Source of the DNA: Erysipelotrichaceae bacterium
GTDB lineage: Bacteria; Bacillota_I; Bacilli_A; Erysipelotrichales; Erysipelotrichaceae
Assembly (NCBI GenBank): GCA_024684175.1
Contig: JAIKXJ010000085.1
Coordinates: 1-13,948, forward strand
Direction: 5' to 3'
Length of the DNA stretch: 13,948 nt
This document shows, one piece after another, positions 1 through 7,331 of this stretch. A model generated the notes under the pieces. The model was given only the letters and a program-made list of their open reading frames with translations. It made no database searches and was not told where the DNA came from. Each line of letters begins with the position of its first letter. Within the stretch, counting starts at the first letter, position 1. Position numbers and translations under genes: made by a program.

Positions 1-106
1 AGAATACATTCACTATTACAACAACGAAAGGATCCAAGCCAAAACAAAATGGATGCCTCCTGTCAAATACAGGGAAGCATCCATCTTAAATCGTGTTGCA
101 GTCTAG
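1..106 (+). CDS. IS3-family transposase (OrfB), C-terminal fragment
   Basis: The window begins inside this gene. Codons from position 2 to the TAG at 104-106 read EYIHYYNNERIQAK, then KWMPPVKYREAS and a short tail. The pattern Y-I-x-x-Y-N-N-x-R-I-x-x-K followed by M-x-P-x-x-Y-R is the typical C-terminus of the DDE integrase-type OrfB of IS3-family elements, especially the IS150 group, just after the catalytic glutamate helix. The catalytic DDE residues lie outside the window, so activity cannot be judged. The enzyme would cut and join the IS ends by copy-out/paste-in transposition. A matching right inverted repeat follows the stop codon within 11 bases, which supports the call. Only the last 34 codons are visible; whether the element is intact upstream is unknown. 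Confidence 0.85.
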   Translation, partial: EYIHYYNNERIQAKTKWMPPVKYREASILNRVAV

Positions 107-116
107 TTAACTAATA

Positions 117-141
117 TGTCCAGGAATGTGGGTACATATCA
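117..141 (+). repeat. Putative right inverted repeat (IRR) of the IS3-family element
   Basis: A 25-base segment begins TGTCCA and ends in the CA dinucleotide expected of IS3-family termini. It lies 11 bases after the transposase stop codon. The partner inverted repeat is outside the window, so pairing is inferred from resemblance to known IS150-type ends. Confidence 0.6.
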
Positions 142-231
142 AAAGAGCAGCGTTTTTTCTTTGAAGACCTGATCGGATCGGCAAAGTCTCAGGGGCGGAT
201 AATACTTTCTTATATTGAAGATTTACACTGA
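142..231 (+). pseudogene. Possible C-terminal remnant of a gene cut by the IS
   Basis: From the first base after the proposed IS end, one frame stays open for 29 codons to a TGA at 229-231. It reads KEQRFFFEDLIGSAK, then SQGRIILSYIEDLH. The composition is protein-like and has no start codon of its own inside the fragment. It could be the tail of a gene disrupted by the IS. An open frame of this length occurs by chance roughly one time in four, so the evidence is weak. I do not recognise the family. Its stop overlaps the -35 box of the next gene, which is a normal arrangement for a gene end followed by a promoter. Confidence 0.25.
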
Positions 232-251
232 TCGGTTTCGGATTTTATAAT
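222..251 (+). promoter_or_regulatory. Sigma-A-type promoter for the TIR membrane protein
   Basis: A TTTACA -35 box (222-227) and a perfect TATAAT -10 box (246-251) are separated by 18 bases. Transcription would start near 258, giving a leader of about 60 bases before the ATG at 321. The promoter lies outside the IS end, so the gene does not depend on an IS-borne promoter. Confidence 0.65.
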
Positions 252-320
252 CTAATGTGAAGTAATAAATCTGACAAAATAAAATCAATTCAGTAAATAT
301 GCAAAAAGAGGAGAACTGAT

Positions 321-1625
321 ATGTTTCAAAGTATAGAGAACGGTTTCCACAGGCTTAAGAACGTCCTCTCACCGATCGGTCAATATCTTTTGTGTCTGAT
401 ACCGTATTATTTTCTTTATCGATCTGCCAAGGAAAACATCCTGATCGAAGAAGACATTTTTATTCTTATGGCCGTCATTGCAGCCGCCGTATTGCCGCTG
501 ATCGGCGATACGGTCGGTCTCGTCCTGTGCATCATCCTCTTCTTATGTCTTTGCCAAAAGAATGTATTCCTTGCGGCTGCAGCGATCCTGACTCTGCTCT
601 TTTCTGCAGGGTTTGTAAGAAAAAAAGAAAAGGTCAAATACGTTTTCGCTATATTGATCATGATATTTGCAAGTGCATTTGAGCATTCGCTTACGGCTCT
701 TGTGTCTGTTTACATGCTCACATCGATCGTTTTATGGGACAGGAACAGCGATTGTTCTTTCCTCATTCCGTTTGCGATCGTCATCCATTTCATCCTTTTC
801 GGAAGCGGAGACAGCCTGATCCCGCTTGAATCGAACATCTCCGGTCTCGTGCTTCCGTTCAAAGAATACTTTATCCATATATACAACAGTATCGATATGC
901 AGGCACATTGGCAGATTCTTTATGAATCGATCAAGAGTCAGGCGTTATTCTATGTCGTATTTCTTCTGACTGCCTCTTTTCTTACATCCTTCTATGTTTC
1001 CGTAAACAAAAGAATAAAGGACATCTCTTCTCTGAATTATGTACTGATGTCGAATTCGGTTTCCGGAATGATCTTTCTTATTGCTTATAGTGCCGGTCTG
1101 ATCTCGATCGGTGTGGTCCCGGACATCAAAGAGCTCATCCTGACATTGATCAAAAGTTTTGCCATTGCCGCTTCATTGAGTCTGTTCATCGACGGAAACT
1201 TCGTCAGATCCGGTCAAACTTACGATAAAGCCAAAGTTTTCATCAGCTATTCCCATCACGATATCGATATCGTCAAGGAAGTCTGCGAAATACTGGAAAG
1301 CAACAACATCGGCTGCTGGTATGCTCCGAGAAATATTCCCACCGGATCGGAATGGGCTTCGGCGATCATGGATGCCATTAAAGAAGCGGATGTCATGCTT
1401 CTTATATTCACTTCATTCTCGAACAAGTCCGTCCAGGTAAAAAGAGAGATCGATCAGGCCATAAGCAATAAGGTCACCGTCATTCCTTTGAAGCTTGACA
1501 GCACGGTTCCGTCAGGCGGAATGGAATACTACGTTTCAACGCTTCAGTGGTTTGACGCAAGACATATGTCCCTTGAATCCGTTTGTCAGAAACTGATAAA
1601 GAAGATCAATGAAACGCGTACTTGA
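321..1625 (+). CDS. Multi-pass membrane protein with C-terminal TIR domain
   Basis: This 434-residue protein has two parts. Residues about 18-290 are strongly hydrophobic, with some eight or nine likely membrane segments (for example near 18-33, 46-78, 81-98, 106-139, 146-160, 208-226, 247-266 and 271-290). I do not recognise this membrane domain. Residues about 303-430 form a bacterial TIR domain: KVFISYSHHD (305-314, first strand and box 1), CWYAPRNIPTGSEW (332-345, the BB-loop region typical of bacterial TIRs), then the S-x-x-S-x-x-V-x-x-E region with Glu376, which aligns by motif with the catalytic glutamate of TIR NAD-cleaving enzymes. The TIR part should face the cytoplasm. Known roles of bacterial TIRs include NAD+ cleavage or signal-nucleotide synthesis in phage defence, and scaffolding; which applies here is inference. 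The ATG has the Shine-Dalgarno AGAGGAG (307-313) at 7 bases. The gene is single, with its own promoter and terminator, beside an IS. Confidence 0.85.
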   Translation: MFQSIENGFHRLKNVLSPIGQYLLCLIPYYFLYRSAKENILIEEDIFILMAVIAAAVLPLIGDTVGLVLCIILFLCLCQKNVFLAAAAILTLLFSAGFVRKKEKVKYVFAILIMIFASAFEHSLTALVSVYMLTSIVLWDRNSDCSFLIPFAIVIHFILFGSGDSLIPLESNISGLVLPFKEYFIHIYNSIDMQAHWQILYESIKSQALFYVVFLLTASFLTSFYVSVNKRIKDISSLNYVLMSNSVSGMIFLIAYSAGLISIGVVPDIKELILTLIKSFAIAASLSLFIDGNFVRSGQTYDKAKVFISYSHHDIDIVKEVCEILESNNIGCWYAPRNIPTGSEWASAIMDAIKEADVMLLIFTSFSNKSVQVKREIDQAISNKVTVIPLKLDSTVPSGGMEYYVSTLQWFDARHMSLESVCQKLIKKINETRT

Positions 1626-1694
1626 CATAGCGCAGCTTCTGAAACCGATCTTTCATCTTTCGTTACGGAAGGTCAACGATCTGCAGACTTACCG

Positions 1695-1723
1695 ACGGAA
1701 TTCGGAGAGGATTCCGTTTTTTT
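1695..1723 (+). terminator. Rho-independent terminator of the TIR gene
   Basis: The stem ACGGAAT (1695-1701) pairs perfectly with ATTCCGT (1711-1717) across a 9-base loop. The T-run TTTTTTT at 1717-1723 follows immediately. It lies 69 bases after the TIR stop codon and isolates that gene from addB. Confidence 0.75.
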
Positions 1724-1814
1724 GTTCGGTCTATAGAGAAAACAAAGGCGGATCTCCTGCCGATAAAGTATAAACGGTGCATTTCATAGGCATAATTTTT
1801 GATGTAAATTCACA

Positions 1815-1820
1815 TATAAT
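1815..1820 (+). promoter_or_regulatory. -10 box immediately upstream of addB
   Basis: A perfect TATAAT ends only 8 bases before the addB ATG (1829). No convincing -35 box is seen 16-18 bases upstream (sequence around 1791-1798 is AT-rich but unlike TTGACA). If used, transcription would start at or next to the start codon, giving a leaderless message. No Shine-Dalgarno sequence precedes this ATG, which fits that reading. Confidence 0.45.
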
Positions 1821-1828
1821 GAAATCAA

Positions 1829-4192
1829 ATGATGAAGATCACAAAAGATATATTGGATCATTCTTTGATCCTCTGTCCGGATGAGACGAAGGAAGATCTG
1901 CTGAAACGGATGTATGAAGAAAAACTTCTTTGCGATGTGAAGTTCATGTCTTTGAACGAGTACCGCAAGAAGAAGTGTTTTGATTATGATAACAAAGCGC
2001 TGCGTTATCTCAAGGATCACTATGGGATGACTGTTAATAATGCCCGGGAAATATTAGAGGCGATGTCTTTCGTCGATGTGAATAAAACTTACGAGGTTGA
2101 AAAACTTGACCGGCTGGTCTTCTACCGGAAGAAACTGGAAGAAGAAGGGCTTCTGATCTTCGATCCGCTTTTTGAGGGATCGCTGAAGGACAGAAAAGTC
2201 TATGTCCTGGGTTACGGGAAGCTCAATAAGGAAGACGAGCGTCTGATCAAGGGCGAAGTGATCGCTTATGAAAAGAAAGTCAAGACGTATGAAGTTTTTG
2301 AATATGAGCAGATCGAGGAAGAAGTGATCGCTTTATATGAACGGATACAGGATCTGATTTTTTCCGAGGGCGTCGATATCAACAAGATCTATGTGCTGGG
2401 TGCCAATGAGGATCATTTTCCTTTGTTCCGGCGTTTCAACGATGCATATCCATTCACGGTCGAAGTTTTGAAGAAGGACAGCTTATATGGGACTAAGGCG
2501 GGAAAGGATTTCCTTGATCGGATCATGACCATGGATAAGAAGGAACTATATGATCTTTTGAGCGAAAAAGAGAATGAAGTTTCGGGAAAGCTCATTTCAC
2601 TGATCAACCGTTATCCGGAAGATGAGCTTGCCGATGTCAAAGATCTCATCGAAGAGGATCTGAAACATACGAAGATCTCTGCGGGACTGCAGAGAGATCT
2701 GGTCCGCTGCGTCGGTCTGTATCATCGTTTTGAAGATGACGACCATGTCTTCCTTTTGGGGTTCAACGACGCTTTCCCTGTCATGAAGAAGGATACGGAT
2801 TATCTTACGGATTCTTTGTCGAAGGTCCTGGATCTGTCGCTGACGGAGGAAAAGAATGCCCTGATAAGGGAAAATGTTTCGTCTTATCTTTCCGGCATCG
2901 GGGATCTACACATCTCTTACAGCAGGAAGACGCCGTTTAAACAATACGAGATCTCTTCATTGTTTGAAAAAGAGGAATACATCATAAAGAAGGAAAAAGC
3001 CGTTTCCACATCGTATAAGACCGATCTGGCTTTGCTTTCGTATTGCCTGGATGAGGTCTACCGTTACGGTACGCTCGATGAACGGCTGAGTCCGTTATAT
3101 AAGACCGTGGATCCGAAGGAGTATCGCAGCTATGACAACCGTTTTTCCGGTCTGCGCAAGGAACAGACGGACGGGATCGGCAAAGTCGTCCTTTCGTTTT
3201 CTTCGATGGATACGTTCTATAAATGTTCCTTTGCCTATTATCTGAAGAACATCTTGCGTATCGATTCTTACGATGATACGTTCTATACCAAGACCGGGGC
3301 CTTATGTCACGATGTGCTCAAGGATCTGTTCACGGAAAAGGCTTTTGATTTTGAAGTATCCTGGAGAGAAAACCTGAAGAAACTGCAGGATGCGGGAAAA
3401 GGCTTTGAAAGCGAAAAGGAGTCGTATTTCTTGAGCAGATTCAAAGAAGAATTGAAAAAGGATGTTGAGATACTGAAGATGCAGAAGTCTTATTCGCATC
3501 TGGATCAAACGATGTGTGAAAACGAATTCTTCGTATGGAATGATGAGCGGATCGGTTTCAAGGGATACATCGACAAGGTGATGTATAAGGAACTGGAAGA
3601 TGAAGTCATCATCGACGTCATCGACTATAAGACGGGAAATACGGTTTCGATCAAAGAGAGTCTGATGGAATTCGGACTGTCGATGCAGCTGCCTTCTTAT
3701 ATGTATCTGCTGAAGCATTCCGGGATCTTTGACAAGAAACTGTCGTACGGCGGTTTCTATCTTCAGCATCTGATCAACAATGATCTCAAATACGATGAAA
3801 AGAAGAGCGCGGAAGAGATCAAGGAAGAGTCCATGAAACTGGAGGGCTATACGACGGATGATCAAAGCAGGCTCTCCTATTGCGACGAGAGTTTTTATGA
3901 CGGCTCTTCGAAGATCATTAAGGGCCTGCGTTTGAAAAAAGACGGCGGTTTCGATGCCCGGTCCAAGGTCATTTCGGATAGCCGGATCGATGAACTGATC
4001 GCTCTGACGGAAGAGAAGATCGCAAATGCGGGTAAAGCGATCCTGAACGGGGAATTTGCGATCGATCCCAAAGAGATCGACGGGAACAACGAGTCCTGCC
4101 GCTTCTGTCCGTATGCGGGGATCTGTTATAAGCGGTACCGCGATGTGAAGCACCTTTCGTCTGAGACGGAACAGGAGGAAGAAAATGATTGA
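1829..4192 (+). CDS. addB: AddB-type ATP-dependent nuclease subunit B (short form)
   Basis: This 787-residue protein is the likely AddB/RexB partner of the AddA helicase-nuclease encoded next to it; the complex processes double-strand DNA ends for RecA loading. The C-terminal nuclease domain is clear: H494 in GALCHDVL, D582 in GYIDKV, D599 and K601 in VIDYKTG, and the QLPSYMYL motif (620-627), all typical of RecB-type PD-(D/E)XK nucleases. Four cysteines (C466, then C757, C760 and C766 in C-x2-C-x5-C) match the iron-sulfur clasp of AddB. AddB of Bacillus is about 1,150 residues, so this form is short. It begins at SLILCPDE with no Walker A motif, so it probably does not bind ATP at its N-terminus. 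A TGA in frame at 1820-1822 rules out an upstream extension. It overlaps addA by 8 bases, implying translational coupling. Confidence 0.85.
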   Translation: MMKITKDILDHSLILCPDETKEDLLKRMYEEKLLCDVKFMSLNEYRKKKCFDYDNKALRYLKDHYGMTVNNAREILEAMSFVDVNKTYEVEKLDRLVFYRKKLEEEGLLIFDPLFEGSLKDRKVYVLGYGKLNKEDERLIKGEVIAYEKKVKTYEVFEYEQIEEEVIALYERIQDLIFSEGVDINKIYVLGANEDHFPLFRRFNDAYPFTVEVLKKDSLYGTKAGKDFLDRIMTMDKKELYDLLSEKENEVSGKLISLINRYPEDELADVKDLIEEDLKHTKISAGLQRDLVRCVGLYHRFEDDDHVFLLGFNDAFPVMKKDTDYLTDSLSKVLDLSLTEEKNALIRENVSSYLSGIGDLHISYSRKTPFKQYEISSLFEKEEYIIKKEKAVSTSYKTDLALLSYCLDEVYRYGTLDERLSPLYKTVDPKEYRSYDNRFSGLRKEQTDGIGKVVLSFSSMDTFYKCSFAYYLKNILRIDSYDDTFYTKTGALCHDVLKDLFTEKAFDFEVSWRENLKKLQDAGKGFESEKESYFLSRFKEELKKDVEILKMQKSYSHLDQTMCENEFFVWNDERIGFKGYIDKVMYKELEDEVIIDVIDYKTGNTVSIKESLMEFGLSMQLPSYMYLLKHSGIFDKKLSYGGFYLQHLINNDLKYDEKKSAEEIKEESMKLEGYTTDDQSRLSYCDESFYDGSSKIIKGLRLKKDGGFDARSKVISDSRIDELIALTEEKIANAGKAILNGEFAIDPKEIDGNNESCRFCPYAGICYKRYRDVKHLSSETEQEEEND

Positions 4193-7100
4193 ACGATGGA
4201 CAGATCAGCAGAAAGCGGCGATCGAACATTACGGTCATAATATCCTGGTCTCCGCCGGTGCGGGTTCGGGCAAGACGGCAGTCTTATCGGAGCGGGTCTA
4301 TACCAATGTCGGCAAGCGCAAGATCGATATCGACCGGATGTTGGTGCTGACTTTCACCAATAAGGCGGCAGCTGAGATGAAGTCGAGGATCTTAAAGAAG
4401 ATCCGGGAAGATGCCATGGGCTATTTCACGGCGGCAGAGAAGAAGCGGCAGACCAACAAGATCGATTCTTCGTTCATCATGACCTTCGATGCCTATGCCT
4501 TGTTCCTGGTGCAGAAATATCACCAGCTTTTGGGCATCGACAAGCAGATCGGCATCATCGATGCCAATATCCTGGCCAATGAAAAAGAGTGGCTCCTGGA
4601 AGAACTGCTGGAAGAAGGATACGGAAACAAGGATGCAGAACTGCTGGCTCTGACGGAGCGTTTCTGTGTGCGGGACGATCAGCCGCTCAAAGATGCGGTG
4701 CTGAAGATCCTGAATAAGATCGATGCGATCCCGGATAAGCAGGCGTATTATGAAGACTATGAACGCCGTTTCTATTCCGATGAGGCCATCGATGCCTATG
4801 TCCGGCGTTTTGAGATTTATCTTTTCAGCAGGATCAAAGAGATCTCTTCGCTGGTCAATGATCTTTCTTACGGTGTGGAGAACGTCTCGGAGTATTTTTT
4901 CAATATCGATGCCTTGCTTCATGCGAGGGATCTTCATGAGATCTTTCAGGCCTTGAGTCTCTGTGAGATGAGCAAGAAGCGGCTGCCGAAGGGTTCGGAA
5001 GTCTCGGATGTCAAAGGAAAGATCAATGCGGCGCTCAAGGAGCTCAAATCTCTCTGTAACAGGGACGAGGATCAGATCAAAGAGGAACTGTGTTCGACCA
5101 AGGATCAGGACCTCAGTTTGCTGAAACTGTGCGGCAGGCTCGATGAGAAGCTTTCGGCGTTCAAAAAGAAGAAGGGGCTCTACTCTTTCTCCGATATCTT
5201 TCATATGGCCATCTCTCTGGTCAGAGATTATCCGGAGATCAGAGAAGAGATCGCCGAAAGTTTTGACGAGATCCTGATCGATGAATACCAGGACACCAAC
5301 GACCTGCAGGACGGCTTCATCTCTTTGATCGAAAGAAACAATGTCTATATGGTCGGCGATGTCAAACAGTCCATCTACCGTTTCCGCAATGCCAATCCGT
5401 CCTTGTTCATGAAGAAATATGCGGACTATTCCGATAACGGAAAGGGCGAATTGATCGCTCTGCCGCATAATTTCCGTTCCCGTAAAGAGATCCTGAACGA
5501 TGTCGATGTCATCTTCGATCGGGTCATGGATCTTTCGGTCGGCGGTGCCGATTATAAGAGATCGCATCACATGGTCAACGGGCGGAGCGAGGAAGCCTAT
5601 GAAGGACAGGATCCTGAACTGGAGATCCTGACCTACGGATACGACAAAAAAGAAGCGCCGTTTGATGAATTCTCCAAACACGAAGTCGAAGCCTTCATCA
5701 TGGCGAAAGACATCCGGAATAAACTCGGATCATTTTTGATCAAAGACGGAGACGAAGTCCGTCCTTGTAAGTATAAAGATTTCTGCATCATCGTCGACCG
5801 CGGAAACAACTTCGATCTCTACAAACAGGTCTTCACTTATTTCGATATCCCCTGCGTGATCGAGCGGGACGAGAAGATGTCGGATTCCGATCTGATCGTC
5901 GCTTTGAAGGCGGTCTTCGTTTTGCTGGAAAAGCTGGCGGATCAAAACTTCGATGCGGATTTCCGGCTGGCTTTCCTGTCCCTGGCCAGGAGCTTTTTGA
6001 GCGATCTGAAAGACGACGCGATCTATGACACCGTGAAGAAGGATGCGTACCTGCAGACTCCGATCCTGAAGAAGCTCACAGTGATTTCCGAGCGTCTGGA
6101 AGGCCTGTCGGTCTCGATGGTCCTCGACGAGGTGATCGAAGCCTTCGATGTCTATGACCGCATACAGAGGATCGGCGATGTGAAAGAAAACTACATCAAG
6201 ATCGAATATCTTTATCAGCTGGCATCTTCTTTGAATGAGAGCGGCTATGACATCCGTGCATTCAATGAATATCTCGATTCTCTGTTTGCGGATGAAAACA
6301 AGGACATCACCTACGGCATCGACCAGGAAGGTCTTGATGCCGTGAAGATCATCAACATTCACAAGTCCAAGGGACTGCAGTACAAGATCTGTTACTTCCC
6401 GGCACTGGATGTGGATTTCAACCTTTCCGATGCCAATGACCGTTTCCTGTTCACGATGGAGGAGGGGATCATCTCGCCGGTCTATGTCAAAGGCAGAGGG
6501 CTGAAGGACTCTCTGCGCAAGAAGCTTTTTACGCAGGAGTATTACCGTCAGGAGATCGGCGAGAAGATGCGTCTTCTTTATGTTGCCCTGACCAGGACCG
6601 AAGAGAAGATGGTCATGATCGCCCCGCTCAGTGATGAGACGCAGGACGGCAAGATCATCAGTGAAGAAAGAAGGATCGCTTACCGCAATTTCAACGCTCT
6701 GTTAAGTTCGGTCTACCGCGATCTTGAGGAACACGGCTTCCTGCATCCTTTGGATCTGACGTCTTATTCCTTCAGCAAGGACTACCGCAGTCTGAAAAAC
6801 AAGGACATCCGTTCTTTGATCGATAAAGAAGCGAAGCCTTATGAGATCCGTTCCTATGAAAAGATCCTTCCGAAAAAGGTCGAACGTTCTTCCTTCTCCA
6901 AGAAGGCGAAACTGATCGATGCGGAGATGATCGGGCGCATGGAACTGGGCAGCAAGCTGCACTATGATCTCGAGACACTGGATCTCAAAGATCCCGATCT
7001 TTCCAAGATCGATAAAGACCACGTGAAGTTCATCGAGGCCTTCTTACATTCCGATATCATGAAGGACCGCCTGTCGGGCAAGGCCTACAAGGAATATGAA

Positions 7101-7325
7101 TTCCTTTATGAAGAGAACGATGAGGTGAAACACGGTTTCATCGACCTGCTGATGGAATATGAAGACCGTTTCGATATCATCGACTACAAGACGAAAAACA
7201 TCGATGACGAACATTACGACGAACAATTGAACGGTTATCGGCGTTATATTCAAAGCATTTCCGATAAAAAAGTGAATTGTTATCTCTACAGTCTCGTCGA
7301 TTCGGCCTATCGGGAAGTAAAATAG
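4185..7325 (+). CDS. addA: AddA helicase-nuclease (ATP-dependent exonuclease subunit A)
   Basis: This UvrD-family helicase with a C-terminal nuclease is the motor of the AddAB complex, which unwinds and resects broken DNA for recombination. Helicase motifs occur in order: Walker A AGAGSGKT (24-31), Ia VLTFTNKAAAEMK (54-66), II ILIDEYQDTN (363-372), III GDVKQSIYRFRNA (391-403), IV LPHNFRSR (426-433), V INIHKSKGLQYK (723-734) and VI RLLYVALTRTEEKM (796-809). The nuclease motifs follow: H926, D987 in HGFIDLL, D1000 and K1002 in IIDYKTK, and Q1014/Y1018. At 1,046 residues it is somewhat shorter than Bacillus AddA (about 1,230) but no motif is missing. AGGAGG (4173-4178) sits 6 bases before the ATG, inside the end of addB. 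All key residues are present, so it should be active. Confidence 0.96.
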   Translation: MIERWTDQQKAAIEHYGHNILVSAGAGSGKTAVLSERVYTNVGKRKIDIDRMLVLTFTNKAAAEMKSRILKKIREDAMGYFTAAEKKRQTNKIDSSFIMTFDAYALFLVQKYHQLLGIDKQIGIIDANILANEKEWLLEELLEEGYGNKDAELLALTERFCVRDDQPLKDAVLKILNKIDAIPDKQAYYEDYERRFYSDEAIDAYVRRFEIYLFSRIKEISSLVNDLSYGVENVSEYFFNIDALLHARDLHEIFQALSLCEMSKKRLPKGSEVSDVKGKINAALKELKSLCNRDEDQIKEELCSTKDQDLSLLKLCGRLDEKLSAFKKKKGLYSFSDIFHMAISLVRDYPEIREEIAESFDEILIDEYQDTNDLQDGFISLIERNNVYMVGDVKQSIYRFRNANPSLFMKKYADYSDNGKGELIALPHNFRSRKEILNDVDVIFDRVMDLSVGGADYKRSHHMVNGRSEEAYEGQDPELEILTYGYDKKEAPFDEFSKHEVEAFIMAKDIRNKLGSFLIKDGDEVRPCKYKDFCIIVDRGNNFDLYKQVFTYFDIPCVIERDEKMSDSDLIVALKAVFVLLEKLADQNFDADFRLAFLSLARSFLSDLKDDAIYDTVKKDAYLQTPILKKLTVISERLEGLSVSMVLDEVIEAFDVYDRIQRIGDVKENYIKIEYLYQLASSLNESGYDIRAFNEYLDSLFADENKDITYGIDQEGLDAVKIINIHKSKGLQYKICYFPALDVDFNLSDANDRFLFTMEEGIISPVYVKGRGLKDSLRKKLFTQEYYRQEIGEKMRLLYVALTRTEEKMVMIAPLSDETQDGKIISEERRIAYRNFNALLSSVYRDLEEHGFLHPLDLTSYSFSKDYRSLKNKDIRSLIDKEAKPYEIRSYEKILPKKVERSSFSKKAKLIDAEMIGRMELGSKLHYDLETLDLKDPDLSKIDKDHVKFIEAFLHSDIMKDRLSGKAYKEYEFLYEENDEVKHGFIDLLMEYEDRFDIIDYKTKNIDDEHYDEQLNGYRRYIQSISDKKVNCYLYSLVDSAYREVK

Positions 7326-7331
7326 AAGTAT

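Larger units (their letters stand above)
1..141 (+). mobile_element. Right end of an IS3-family (IS150-group-like) insertion sequence
   Basis: The OrfB tail is followed by a 25-base terminal sequence at 117-141. It starts TGTCCA, has a GTGGGT core and ends in CA. This has the same layout as the right end of IS150-type elements, which I recall as TGTCCA, a G-rich centre and a terminal CA 25 bases later. The element therefore probably ends at 141. The left end and target duplication lie outside the window, so the 3-4 base duplication cannot be checked; the first bases after the end are AAAG. The subgroup is inferred from the end sequence and the OrfB tail. Confidence 0.7.

Noticed and set aside
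321..1625. Thoeris system (TIR ThsB plus ThsA)
   Set aside because: No ThsA-like SIR2/SLOG gene is visible, and this TIR is fused to a multi-pass membrane domain, unlike the small soluble ThsB. A partner beyond the left edge cannot be excluded.
3302..4153. A 283-codon minus-strand frame inside addB
   Set aside because: It is antisense to the conserved nuclease domain of AddB, and its translation shows no family features or ribosome binding site worth considering.
4392..5681. A 429-codon open frame on the minus strand inside addA
   Set aside because: It lies fully antisense to a gene with all helicase motifs intact, its product is a low-complexity mix of Ile, Leu, Asp and Arg, and such frames follow from the heavy use of GAT, GAA, AAG and ATC codons on the other strand.
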